The translations under genes and the position numbers were made by a program. A stretch of 54,383 bases of DNA from a virus, in the IMG/VR virus record IMGVR_UViG_3300032282_004873, positions 1 to 54,383 of that record; one strand, 5' to 3'. Shown here piece after piece: positions 1 to 7,814 of the stretch (positions within the stretch are counted from its first letter, which is position 1; every line of letters starts with the position of its first letter). The notes beneath the pieces are model-generated. The model saw only the letters and a program-made list of their open reading frames with translations, searched no databases and was not told the origin of the DNA.

Positions 1-2
1 AA

Positions 3-56
3 TATTTGATTGATGGTCCTGCTCGTTTCTGGCGTATTTTACAAGAAAACAAATGA
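3..56 (+). CDS. C-terminal end of an unknown upstream gene (partial)
   Basis: An open frame entering from the left edge gives 17 residues ending RFWRILQENK and stops at TGA 54-56. Too little remains to recognise a family. It lies on the same strand as everything downstream and is followed by 48 bases before the next start. That it is coding is inferred from the dense gene packing only. Confidence 0.45.
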   Translation, partial: YLIDGPARFWRILQENK

Positions 57-104
57 TTTAAATGGGCAATAATATGTGCTACTCTGATAAATGGAGTTGA
101 AGCA

Positions 105-245
105 ATGACTATTGAACCAAAGACTAAAACAGAATTTACGCCCGATACAGATGATGTTTTTTTTATTCCCGAGCGAGAACCAAATGATCGGGAGCATTAT
201 GAACAGGATACTGAATGGCCTGACGAGGATGAATACCGTGAGTGA
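105..245 (+). CDS. Small acidic protein of unknown function (46 aa)
   Basis: The frame starts at ATG 105, with a GGAG ribosome binding site at 93-96 (8-base spacing). It encodes 46 residues, strongly acidic towards the end (PDEDEYRE). No family is recognised. Its stop overlaps the GTG start chosen for the next gene by 8 bases, which fits translational coupling. The good ribosome binding site and this arrangement favour a real gene over the alternative of a longer N-terminus on the downstream enzyme in another frame. Confidence 0.6.
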   Translation: MTIEPKTKTEFTPDTDDVFFIPEREPNDREHYEQDTEWPDEDEYRE

Positions 246-1242
246 TCGTTTTTATAAGCCTTACGTTGATATTGGCGCTCTTGACTACAAGGATATTTTC
301 CTTGTTCCTCAATATAGCGAAGTAACCTCTCGTTCTCAAGTTGACACAAGCGTATGCCTTGGTGAACTTAAGATTGATGTTCCCGTTATTTCTGCTAATA
401 TGGATACAGTAACCGGTGGTGAAATGGCTACTGCTATGCATCGTGCAGGTGCTATCGGAGCTATTCATCGTTTCATGCCGATTGATCAAAATGTAGCAGA
501 GTTCAATGCTGCAATTCCTTCATTTGTTTCTATCGGCGTAAATGAAGAAAGCAAGGTTCGTGCAAAGGCTCTATATGATGCAGGTGCCCGCTACTTTGTT
601 ATTGATATTGCCCACGGTCATTCCCGTATGATGCGTGATATGACAACTTGGCTACGAGACACTTATCCAGACGTTTTCATTATGGCTGGTAACGTTGCTA
701 CGGGTCAAGCTGTTAAGGATCTTGCCTCATGGGGCGCTAATGCTGTAAAGGTCGGTATTGGTCCCGGTAATGTTTGCACTACAAAGAATGTTACTGGTGT
801 TACCGTTCCTCAGTTTAGTGCTGTAATGGAATGTGCTAGTGTTCTACATACTATGTATGGCAATAAGCCTCTTATTGTAGCTGATGGTGGTATTTCTGAG
901 ATTGGAGATATTGCCAAGGCTCTTGGTGCCGGTGCTGATCTTGTAATGTGTGGACGTTTGTTTGCAAGTGCTCGTGAAGCTCCTGGTGAACGTGTAGGAG
1001 GTAAGAAGGTTTATCGTGGTATGGCAAGCAAGGATGCAATGCTAACCATTCGTAACGTCTCTTCTTTGCCTACTGCCGAAGGCATTTCAACATTAATTGA
1101 CGCAAGTGAGCATAGCGCAGTTGATATCGTAAATCAGATTAAGGGAGGATTGCAGAGTTCATTCTCTTATTCTAACGCTCGTAATCTCTGTGAATTCCAT
1201 TTAAATGCAAAGTTTGGAATTCGTCATACACAAATGAAGTAA
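238..1242 (+). CDS. IMP dehydrogenase / GMP reductase family enzyme, no CBS domains
   Basis: A TIM-barrel purine nucleotide oxidoreductase of 334 residues. Visible signatures, counted from GTG 238, are ANMDTV near 53, the nucleotide loop [16 protein letters not shown] with the catalytic Cys near 180, ADGGI near 215-219 and [10 protein letters not shown] near 264. IMPDH of about 490 residues usually carries two CBS domains between barrel strands. These are absent, and the length and the C-terminal [15 protein letters not shown] segment look more like GMP reductase, so the direction (IMP to XMP, or GMP to IMP) is open. The start is taken as GTG 238 because GAGG at 225-228 sits 9 bases upstream; ATG 229 abuts that site and has no usable spacing. 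In a phage such an enzyme would shift guanine nucleotide pools, possibly for replication or for the GDP-sugars made downstream (inference). Confidence 0.9.
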   Translation: MSDRFYKPYVDIGALDYKDIFLVPQYSEVTSRSQVDTSVCLGELKIDVPVISANMDTVTGGEMATAMHRAGAIGAIHRFMPIDQNVAEFNAAIPSFVSIGVNEESKVRAKALYDAGARYFVIDIAHGHSRMMRDMTTWLRDTYPDVFIMAGNVATGQAVKDLASWGANAVKVGIGPGNVCTTKNVTGVTVPQFSAVMECASVLHTMYGNKPLIVADGGISEIGDIAKALGAGADLVMCGRLFASAREAPGERVGGKKVYRGMASKDAMLTIRNVSSLPTAEGISTLIDASEHSAVDIVNQIKGGLQSSFSYSNARNLCEFHLNAKFGIRHTQMK

Positions 1243-1246
1243 TATA

Positions 1247-2209
1247 ATGAAGTACCAACTACCACTATTTGAAGATCCAACAACCCTTCCAACCGGAAAG
1301 CATCACGTTTCTTATTCTGAGATTTCTGACTGGATGGATTGTTCTTATCGCCATCGTCTCAAGCACGTTGAAAAGATCAGTCTTGGAAAGCCAAGTATTC
1401 ACACAGAATACGGTCAGGTAATTCACGACGTTCTTGAAAACTTTATTCTTGGTAAGCATGAGCTTAACGAGGATACAATCGCTGCTGCTACAAAGCAGTT
1501 TCGTGAGCATTGTGATAAGCTAAAGGAGGAGCATAACGTTGAAGTGTCCGATAAGGATTTCAATGATTTTGCTGCTTCTATTCCTGAGATTGTGAATGCG
1601 GTTCCAGCGTTTATGGATGAAACATTCCCAGGATGGACGGGATTTGCCGCCGAGCACGCTCTATATGAAAGTGTGGCAGGACAAACAAATAAGTGGTTTA
1701 AGGGCTACATTGATACTGTTATTCGTATGCCGAAGAATGCTCGTAAGAAGCGTGGCAGTTCCCTTCCAGATAGTGAAGGCAAGGCTGTTCCAATGCGTCT
1801 GTCTGAGTTGGTTGGTCAAGTCAAGACGGACGAAGAGAAACAAGAGTTTGGTGACGGATACGAGTTTTGGATTTTGGATTGGAAGACTACTTCATGGGGC
1901 TGGGACGCTATGAAGAAGAGAGATTTCCAAAAGCAGCTACAGCTTGTTTTCTATAAGCATTATTTCTGCCGCCTTTTCAATCTACGTCTTGATCAGGTTA
2001 AGTGTGGATTTGTCTTGCTTAAGAGGACGCCCCGCAAGAGCGATAACAGTCGTTGTGAGCTTGTTCCGGTAAGTGTAGGACCGAAGACAGAAGCCAAGGC
2101 TCTTGAGGTTTTGAACAATATGATTAATCAAGTAGCGAGTGGTAGAGCGATTAAGAACAGGGCATCTTGTAGGTTCTGCGATTATAATGGCACGGATCAT
2201 TGTACCTGA
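1247..2209 (+). CDS. PD-(D/E)XK nuclease, RecB/AddB/Cas4 type, with probable Fe-S cysteines
   Basis: A 320-residue nuclease of the PDDEXK_1 type. The N-terminus has YSEISDWMDCSYRHRL (23-38) and YGQVIHDVLE with His60. The active site is visible as Glu136, Asp156 in KGYIDTVIR, and ILDWKTT with Asp211/Lys213, followed by the QKQLQLVFY helix (228-236). Cys32 together with Cys308, Cys311 and Cys319 matches the spacing of the 4Fe-4S set that staples AddB- and Cas4-type nuclease domains. No helicase domain is attached, so it is likely a stand-alone exonuclease in recombination, repair or degradation of host DNA (inference). It begins 4 bases after the purine enzyme stops and is followed by a terminator-like hairpin. 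Confidence 0.88.
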   Translation: MKYQLPLFEDPTTLPTGKHHVSYSEISDWMDCSYRHRLKHVEKISLGKPSIHTEYGQVIHDVLENFILGKHELNEDTIAAATKQFREHCDKLKEEHNVEVSDKDFNDFAASIPEIVNAVPAFMDETFPGWTGFAAEHALYESVAGQTNKWFKGYIDTVIRMPKNARKKRGSSLPDSEGKAVPMRLSELVGQVKTDEEKQEFGDGYEFWILDWKTTSWGWDAMKKRDFQKQLQLVFYKHYFCRLFNLRLDQVKCGFVLLKRTPRKSDNSRCELVPVSVGPKTEAKALEVLNNMINQVASGRAIKNRASCRFCDYNGTDHCT

Positions 2210-2240
2210 TATAACCAAAAAAACCGGCGTGAGATAAACT

Positions 2241-2272
2241 ATCCTGTGAGCTGTAAAGCCACAGGATTTTTT
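2241..2272 (+). terminator. Rho-independent terminator-like hairpin
   Basis: The 8-bp perfect stem ATCCTGTG (2241-2248) / CACAGGAT (2260-2267), with an 11-base loop, runs directly into a six-T run (2267-2272). It lies 31 bases after the nuclease stop codon and would separate the nucleotide/nuclease genes from the glycan cassette. Confidence 0.8.
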
Positions 2273-2359
2273 ATGTTTATGATTTGGATGAACGCTGCTG
2301 TATTAGGGATAGCAGTTTTAATTTTTATTGGAACAATAAGGTTAGGTAAGAAAAAATGA
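2273..2359 (+). CDS. Possible 28-aa single-span membrane peptide
   Basis: A 28-codon frame begins right after the terminator and ends in TGA overlapping the ATG of the next gene (ATGA at 2356-2359). The peptide has a hydrophobic core (AAVLGIAVLIFIG) followed by a positively charged tail (RLGKKK), which suits one membrane segment with a cytoplasmic C-terminus. No convincing ribosome binding site precedes ATG 2273, because the terminator T-run occupies that space; the internal ATG 2288 is no better. It may be real, or a chance frame. Confidence 0.35.
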   Translation: MFMIWMNAAVLGIAVLIFIGTIRLGKKK

Positions 2360-2871
2360 ATATTACATTTCGTGCTCTATTAAAAGAAATTGGTCGTCCT
2401 GTTAGTGGGATAATTCATGTTGGAACAAACCTTGGAGATCAGGCGAGAATCTACTCAGATAATCATGTTCATCATGTATTATGGCTGGATAGAAATCGTG
2501 GTAATTTGTCTGAACTATATAACAAAACCAAGCAATATCCTTTAATACAGCAATATATTACCGAGGTCTTTTTAGATAAAGATATTCATAATGTTTCAAA
2601 AACGTTTGATGGTTTTCAAAGAGAAAACATTGCTCGTTTGCCAATTGAAAGATATGATACTTTGATAGTTGACGTAGATGATGGTAGTGAGATAAAGGTA
2701 CTAAAAGGGTTTGAAAATAATCTTAGTCGTACACCGTCATTTATAAGAAATATACACACAAAGGTCCGTGGTGCAGGAGATATGGATGCATATCTCTCTC
2801 GTTTTGGATTTAAGCAAACTCTAAAAAGTCTCAACGAAATAGGTTGGGGCGACGTTCTATATACAAGGTGA
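2356..2871 (+). CDS. FkbM-like SAM-dependent methyltransferase (short, divergent)
   Basis: A 171-residue protein with a Rossmann methyltransferase pattern. The segment IIHVGTNLGDQ (19-29) stands in for motif I, WLDRN (43-47) for the acidic end of strand 2, and TLIVDVDDGSEIKVLKGFE (102-120) matches the FkbM pattern in which a D-x-D/E-G strand is followed by xVLKG. FkbM enzymes O-methylate sugars and polyketides; a sugar hydroxyl is the likely target given the neighbours. AGGTTAGG about 9-17 bases upstream serves as ribosome binding site. The protein is shorter than typical FkbM members, and the acidic motif is DDGSE rather than DVEG, so activity is not assured. Confidence 0.65.
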   Translation: MNITFRALLKEIGRPVSGIIHVGTNLGDQARIYSDNHVHHVLWLDRNRGNLSELYNKTKQYPLIQQYITEVFLDKDIHNVSKTFDGFQRENIARLPIERYDTLIVDVDDGSEIKVLKGFENNLSRTPSFIRNIHTKVRGAGDMDAYLSRFGFKQTLKSLNEIGWGDVLYTR

Positions 2872-2875
2872 TAAA

Positions 2876-3880
2876 ATGAAGATTAGCGCATATTGCACAG
2901 TCCGTAATGCAGAAGAGATGGAATATCCATACTTGGAGTCCATCCGTAGTCACTTGGCATTTGCAGATGAAGTAGTTGTTTTTGACACAAGCAATGGCAA
3001 AGATGCAACGCTTGAAAAACTAAATGCTTTAGCTGCCGAAGAACCAAAACTTAAAGTTGTTCATAGCGACAAGATTGATTGGAATGCTCCAAATCATGGT
3101 ATGTATGATGGATATACAAAAACATTGTCAAGGAAGCAATGCACAGGTGATGTTCTTTGGCAATTTGACATAGATGAAATAGTGCATGAAAATCATATTT
3201 CATTAATCAGACCGTTAGCAGAAACTTTCATGAAGCAAAATGGTTATGATTTGTTGGCACTTCCTGTGATAGATTATTGGGGACGAGATGGCAAAGCTAG
3301 ATTAGACGTAACCGTATGGAAATGGCGTTTATCTAAAAACTATTCATATATTGTCCACGGCATTCCATTACAACTCCGCAAATATGAAAACGGATTGTTA
3401 TATGCCCATCATGGCACCGATGGTTGTGATTATATTAATGCAGATACTGGGCATATCATTCCATGTGCCGGATATCTTCCTCCTGGTTTTGAACAAATGA
3501 AGCAAGCATCTATTAGAGATGAAAAGCTTGTTGCCAAGGTAGAGAAGTTTTTAAATGAAACATATAGTCAGTTGCCAGGTGTTCACCATTATTCTTGGTT
3601 TAACATAGAGCGTAAGATAAGAAACTTTAGAACGTTTTGGAACTCTTCTTGGAAGAGTTTGTATAATGAAGACAGGGACGAAAGAGGAAATCCATTCTTC
3701 CCAGGTCTTACATGGGAAGAGATTACGGACGAGATGATTAAACAGAAGGCGTTAGAGTTGGAGCAGGGAACCGGCGGTCACGTATTTCATCGTCCTTGGG
3801 ATGGAAGCAAAAATAACTCTTACGTAGTTCATATGGGTCATCCAAATATTGCAAAAGCATGGATTGAGGCAAATAAATGA
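2876..3880 (+). CDS. Glycosyltransferase, GT2-like (GT-A fold)
   Basis: A 334-residue protein starting MKISAYCTVRNAEEM, a usual opening for GT2-like enzymes. The segment EVVVFDTSNGKD (32-43) looks like the nucleotide-binding strand, and LWQFDIDEI (94-102) contains the DxD metal/nucleotide-sugar motif at 98-100. The rest (WGRDGK, HYSWFNIERK) suggests a phage-type member with an extended C-terminal half rich in aromatic and His residues. Donor and acceptor cannot be read. Its stop overlaps the next gene by ATGA, so it is co-translated with the following transferases. Confidence 0.75.
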   Translation: MKISAYCTVRNAEEMEYPYLESIRSHLAFADEVVVFDTSNGKDATLEKLNALAAEEPKLKVVHSDKIDWNAPNHGMYDGYTKTLSRKQCTGDVLWQFDIDEIVHENHISLIRPLAETFMKQNGYDLLALPVIDYWGRDGKARLDVTVWKWRLSKNYSYIVHGIPLQLRKYENGLLYAHHGTDGCDYINADTGHIIPCAGYLPPGFEQMKQASIRDEKLVAKVEKFLNETYSQLPGVHHYSWFNIERKIRNFRTFWNSSWKSLYNEDRDERGNPFFPGLTWEEITDEMIKQKALELEQGTGGHVFHRPWDGSKNNSYVVHMGHPNIAKAWIEANK

Positions 3881-4605
3881 GTAGTGAAATATTATATGTT
3901 TTAATGCCAGTTCACAATGGCTCCAAAACAATTGAAAGAGCCATTAATTCAGTATTTGATCAAAAAAACGTTGATATTGATTATCGCTTATGTGTGGTAT
4001 TAAATAACTGTACTGACAATACCGAAGATATAGTTAAATCATCCAAATGGAATGATAAGATTGATATCTTAAAGTGTAATACAAAAGGCATCGTACCGGC
4101 ATTAAACACAGGTCTATATTTCTGTTTAGGTCGTGGTGCTACTCTTATAGCAAGACAAGACGCTGATGACAAATGGCATCCAAAGAAGCTACAAACTCAA
4201 ATAGAATATTTGAGAGAGAATCCAAATGTAGATATATGTGGCACTTCATTACGATATGTAAAGCCGGATACATTTGAACCTACTCATGAAATGAAATATC
4301 CAACTGAACACGAACAATGTGTTGGATGGTTATTAAAATCACAAAATCCGATTGCCCATCCTTCTGTAGTTTTTAGAAGTAAGATATTAGAGAGATGTGG
4401 GGGTTATGATAATAGTTTGCCATTGGCTGAAGATATGAGTCTATGGTTCCGAGCTATCATTAACGGTTATCGTTTGGGTAATATTGAATATCCTTTAGTT
4501 GACTATACGTTTGTTCCAAATCCCAGATACAATCCTGCTGCTCCACAACTTTTAGCTGCAATCGGAACAAACATTTTAAAAGTATTTGGAGTGCATGAAA
4601 TATGA
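3877..4605 (+). CDS. Glycosyltransferase family 2
   Basis: A 242-residue GT2 enzyme. It has YVLMPVHNGSKTIERAINS (7-25), the nucleotide-binding VLNNCTDNTEDIV (41-53) and IARQDADDKW with the DxD-type motif at 95-97. A downstream acidic stretch (LPLAEDMSLW) matches the ED catalytic-base region of the family. It uses ATGA overlaps at both ends with the neighbouring transferases, so the three are translated as one set. Confidence 0.9.
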   Translation: MSSEILYVLMPVHNGSKTIERAINSVFDQKNVDIDYRLCVVLNNCTDNTEDIVKSSKWNDKIDILKCNTKGIVPALNTGLYFCLGRGATLIARQDADDKWHPKKLQTQIEYLRENPNVDICGTSLRYVKPDTFEPTHEMKYPTEHEQCVGWLLKSQNPIAHPSVVFRSKILERCGGYDNSLPLAEDMSLWFRAIINGYRLGNIEYPLVDYTFVPNPRYNPAAPQLLAAIGTNILKVFGVHEI

Positions 4606-5285
4606 TGATTGATATCATAATTCCAACATATGAATATAAAGGTCTATGTCGTGAAATGTTAGAACAATGTTTGCAGAGTATTGATATGCAAACTTATAAA
4701 AATTACAACGTTATTATCGTCGATCATTCAAAAGACGATGTGATAGAAAAATATGTTAAAAAATGGAAAATTCCAATTTCTTATCATCGTAACGAACGTG
4801 GACGTGGTAATAGTTCAATCAATATGAATGAGGGGCTTAAACTGGCGACCGGAGATTATATAAAAATATTACATATGGATGATTGGTTTTGCAATAAAGA
4901 TGCTTTAGCATTAATGAATATTGCAATTCAAAAAGAACCTGAAAAGAGTTGGGGTGGTTTTGGCTTTAATCATTTCTATGAACAAGAAAATCAAATTTCT
5001 CGCTTTATTAAACCGCACATCAATTCTGATATACGCACTCTTTTAGGCTGTCCTTCTGTTTCATTCTTTATTAACAACAAGAAAGAACCCATATATTACG
5101 ATGAAAATTTGATTATTATTAATGATTCGGATATGCATATCCGACTAGGAAAAAAATATGGCAATCCGATATTAATTGATGACATATGTGTTACAATTCG
5201 TATGCATGAAAATCAAGTTTCAAATAATGTTTCAAATCAAAAACATTTAGAAGAAATTGCTTACTATAGGAAAAAAAATTTTTAA
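4602..5285 (+). CDS. Glycosyltransferase family 2
   Basis: A 227-residue GT2 enzyme. IDIIIPTYEYKGLCREMLE lies at 3-21, NVIIVDHSKDD at 36-46 and ILHMDDWF at 89-96 (DxD-equivalent MDD). It is short, with a brief C-terminal region; NDSDMHIRLGKKYG probably holds the catalytic base. It overlaps the preceding transferase by four bases. This is one of the most AT-rich genes in the window (runs such as aaaaaaaatttt at its end), unlike the genes after 11449. The sugar donor is unknown. Confidence 0.88.
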   Translation: MMIDIIIPTYEYKGLCREMLEQCLQSIDMQTYKNYNVIIVDHSKDDVIEKYVKKWKIPISYHRNERGRGNSSINMNEGLKLATGDYIKILHMDDWFCNKDALALMNIAIQKEPEKSWGGFGFNHFYEQENQISRFIKPHINSDIRTLLGCPSVSFFINNKKEPIYYDENLIIINDSDMHIRLGKKYGNPILIDDICVTIRMHENQVSNNVSNQKHLEEIAYYRKKNF

Positions 5286-5297
5286 GGTGAAAATACA

Positions 5298-5999
5298 ATG
5301 GAAATACAATTAGATGAATTAACCAAATTAGCAAACTTGTATGCATCAGACAAGGGTACAATTGCTCCTTCTACTGGGCATCATGGACCTCGTTTACATT
5401 TTACTCCTGTATACTCAAAATATTTTGAGCATCTAAGAAATGAAAAAATTACTATATTAGAAATTGGCGTTGGAAGCGGACCATCATTGAAAATGTGGTA
5501 TGAATATTTTCCAAATAGCTCAATTCATGCTATTGATGTAGTTCCACAGAAACAACACGAGAATGAACGTGTTAAAACACATATATGCGATCAGTCAGAT
5601 CGTTTTTCGCTAATGAAAGTAATGGAAAATATAGAGCCACCAGATATCATAATAGATGATGGTAGTCATGTTGTTACACATCAACAAATTAGTTTAGGTT
5701 TTTTATTTCAATGCCTAAAAGAAGGTGGACAATATTGGATTGAAGATTTACACACATCAGATCGAACAGTTTGGAATGGTAAAACGTTGTATGGCTATGA
5801 TATGACTGTAAAAGAAAATCATTCAACCGTTGAAGTGATAGAAAAATATATTGACAGTAAAACGTTTGATAGTCCATATATGTTAAAAAAAGAAAACGTT
5901 TACATAACTGACAATTGTGTTGAGTGTAAATTGTTTGATTTGCCACCAACTAGTTGGGGGTTTAATAAAATAGCTTATTTTAAAAAGGGAAAGAAATGA
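5298..5999 (+). CDS. Class I SAM methyltransferase, MycE/TylE-like sugar O-methyltransferase
   Basis: A 233-residue protein. LYASDKG (14-20) and YSKYFEHLR precede motif I ILEIGVGSGPSLKMW (53-67); IHAIDVVP (76-83) ends strand 2; DIIIDDGSH (116-124) and YWIEDLHTSD (146-155) follow. The paired IDDGSH and IEDL motifs are those of the metal-dependent family of mycinamicin MycE and tylosin TylE, which methylate sugar hydroxyls. AAGGTGA lies just upstream as ribosome binding site. A related enzyme type (TylF/MycF) is two genes downstream, so the two probably act on the same glycan at different positions (inference). Confidence 0.8.
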   Translation: MEIQLDELTKLANLYASDKGTIAPSTGHHGPRLHFTPVYSKYFEHLRNEKITILEIGVGSGPSLKMWYEYFPNSSIHAIDVVPQKQHENERVKTHICDQSDRFSLMKVMENIEPPDIIIDDGSHVVTHQQISLGFLFQCLKEGGQYWIEDLHTSDRTVWNGKTLYGYDMTVKENHSTVEVIEKYIDSKTFDSPYMLKKENVYITDNCVECKLFDLPPTSWGFNKIAYFKKGKK

Positions 6000-6064
6000 T
6001 TAATATGTCTCATTACTATTTTGGAACTATTCGAACGTTTTTCGAAATGGTGGAAAAAATATGA
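5996..6064 (+). CDS. 22-codon bridging ORF between two overlapping neighbours
   Basis: ATG 5996 overlaps the TGA of the methyltransferase (ATGA), and its own stop TGA 6062-6064 overlaps the ATG of the epimerase at 6061. It encodes 22 residues starting MINMSHYYFGTIRTFF. No known peptide is recognised. It fills the only gap between the two genes exactly, so it may be a coupling or leader peptide that carries ribosomes across. A chance frame is possible at this length. Confidence 0.35.
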   Translation: MINMSHYYFGTIRTFFEMVEKI

Positions 6065-7098
6065 AAATATTAGTCACAGGTGGCGCAGGTTTTATTGGTA
6101 GTGCTCTGATAAAGAGAATGAGTGAATACGGCTGGTCTATTGATGTAATAGATAATTTATCAAAACAAGTGCATGGAAACTCGCCAGAAACCAACTCTGA
6201 AACGTTTAAAAAAATTAAAAATATTTCTAATGTTATTATTGGCGATGCTAGTGATGTTAAAAGTTATGAAAGTATTTTTGATAAAGAGTATGATTCAATT
6301 ATATGTTTAGCGGCAGAAACTGGGACTGGTCAATCCATGTATCAGGCAAAAAATTATTGCCAATCAAATATAAGCTCAATTGCTTTATTAAATGATTTGA
6401 TAGTGCAAAAAAAGATAATAACAAAAAAAATAATATTAGCGTCTAGTCGAGCAGTTTATGGCGAAGCAACATTGGATAAAAATAAAAATCCATACCCATC
6501 GTCAGAAGATGATAAGCTTGATCCTAAATCAATATATGCTATAACTAAGTTGACACAAGAACAATTGATATTAACAGGATTTCCGGATATATCAGCATTA
6601 ATATTTAGATTTCAAAACGTTTATGGGCCAGGACAAAGTTTAATTAATCCTTATACCGGTATTTTATCAATATTTTCTACGGCATTATTAAATGATAAAG
6701 ACATATACATATTTGAAGATGGATTAATGACAAGGGATTTTGTGTATATTGATGACATAGTAGATGGACTAATATTAGGTATACAATATGAAACTGAACA
6801 AAAGCTTACATTCAATTTAGGCTCCGGAGAAAAAACAACAGTTTTACAAGTTGCAAATACTCTCAAAAGGCTATATCAAAAAGATACACGTATTATCATA
6901 ACTGGCGAAAAAAGAATTGGAGACATAAGACACAATTACGCAGATCTAAAAAAGGCAAATCAAATAGGATATGTGCCTAAAGTTACATTCGCAAATGGAA
7001 TCTGCAAGTTTGCCGAGTGGGTTTTGTCTCAGAATATTAATAAATCCATGTATGAAGAAAGCATACAAGAATTACGAAAAAGTAAGCTATTAAAATGA
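6061..7098 (+). CDS. NAD-dependent sugar epimerase/dehydratase (extended SDR), dTDP-rhamnose 4-epimerase-like
   Basis: A 345-residue extended SDR. The NAD-binding glycine motif is VTGGAGFIGS (5-14). LAAETGTGQSMY (83-94) is a segment I associate with dTDP-L-rhamnose 4-epimerases (WbiB type). ILASSRAVYGEA (125-136) and the catalytic Tyr159-x3-Lys163 follow, with MTRDFVYIDDIVDG as the usual C-terminal SDR motif. It would interconvert a nucleotide sugar at C4, possibly host-made dTDP-rhamnose, since no rhamnose synthesis genes are in the window (inference). Other nucleotide-sugar SDRs cannot be excluded. A GGTGGA ribosome binding site lies in the bridging ORF just upstream. Confidence 0.85.
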   Translation: MKILVTGGAGFIGSALIKRMSEYGWSIDVIDNLSKQVHGNSPETNSETFKKIKNISNVIIGDASDVKSYESIFDKEYDSIICLAAETGTGQSMYQAKNYCQSNISSIALLNDLIVQKKIITKKIILASSRAVYGEATLDKNKNPYPSSEDDKLDPKSIYAITKLTQEQLILTGFPDISALIFRFQNVYGPGQSLINPYTGILSIFSTALLNDKDIYIFEDGLMTRDFVYIDDIVDGLILGIQYETEQKLTFNLGSGEKTTVLQVANTLKRLYQKDTRIIITGEKRIGDIRHNYADLKKANQIGYVPKVTFANGICKFAEWVLSQNINKSMYEESIQELRKSKLLK

Positions 7099-7127
7099 AA
7101 ATAGATTTTTGAGAAAGGTTAAATATT

Positions 7128-7814
7128 ATGAATTATTATGGTGACATTGTTGCTTCAAATGCAAACTTAGGATTCATGTTTGATGAAAATTTTGTTTCGG
7201 CATATAAGAATTGTGTTGAAGCTGATAGAGGTCGTTTATTGTTAAATGGATATGATATACGATGGAGAATACATACATTATTATTTGCAGCCAAATTAGC
7301 AACTAATCTAGATGGAGATTTTGTTGATTGCGGCTGTGGTTTTGGATTGTTTGCATCGGCAATATTGAGTTACATTAATTTGCAAAACACGAACAAAAAA
7401 TATTATATGTTCGACACCTTTGAAGGACTTTCTGAAAAGTATAGTACATCTGACGAAATGATAAGAAATACGTTAATTTATAAAACTATTCCTTCATATT
7501 ATGATGAAGTAGTTGAACGTTTTAAAAACAAAGAATATGTTCGGATTGTAAAAGGAGCAGTACCGGAATCTTTAGCTGAAGTCAATATTGATAAAGTAGC
7601 TTTTTTAAGCATTGATATGAACTGTGTAATACCTGAAGAAAAAGCTTTGGAGCATTTTTGGCCTCGTTTAGTTAGTGGTGGAGTTATAGTATTTGATGAT
7701 TATGGATTTCCAAAGCACGAAGAACAAAAGAAAGCTCATGATTCATTTGCAGCAAAACATAATTTGGTAATATACACGTCTCCTACTGGTCAAGGAATTT
7801 TAATTAAGCCATGA
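7128..7814 (+). CDS. TylF/MycF-type macrocin O-methyltransferase family protein
   Basis: A 228-residue protein of the TylF family. GDFVDCGCGFGLFAS (63-77) is motif I; YYMFDTFEGL (92-101) is a family hallmark; VRIVKGAVPESL, then FLSIDMNCV and GGVIVFDDYG (about 185-194), carry the acidic residues that bind metal and substrate. Known members methylate a sugar hydroxyl (macrocin, or mycinamicin III at its javose unit). GAAAGG sits upstream with good spacing. Its TGA overlaps the ATG of the GT10-like gene. Methylation of a deoxysugar built by this cassette is the straightforward reading. Confidence 0.87.
   Translation: MNYYGDIVASNANLGFMFDENFVSAYKNCVEADRGRLLLNGYDIRWRIHTLLFAAKLATNLDGDFVDCGCGFGLFASAILSYINLQNTNKKYYMFDTFEGLSEKYSTSDEMIRNTLIYKTIPSYYDEVVERFKNKEYVRIVKGAVPESLAEVNIDKVAFLSIDMNCVIPEEKALEHFWPRLVSGGVIVFDDYGFPKHEEQKKAHDSFAAKHNLVIYTSPTGQGILIKP

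Noticed and set aside
112-237. N-terminal 42 residues of the long 112-1242 frame as part of the purine enzyme
   Set aside because: They have no likeness to IMPDH/GMPR, overlap a 46-codon ORF with a better ribosome binding site, and GTG 238 has a GAGG site 9 bases upstream.
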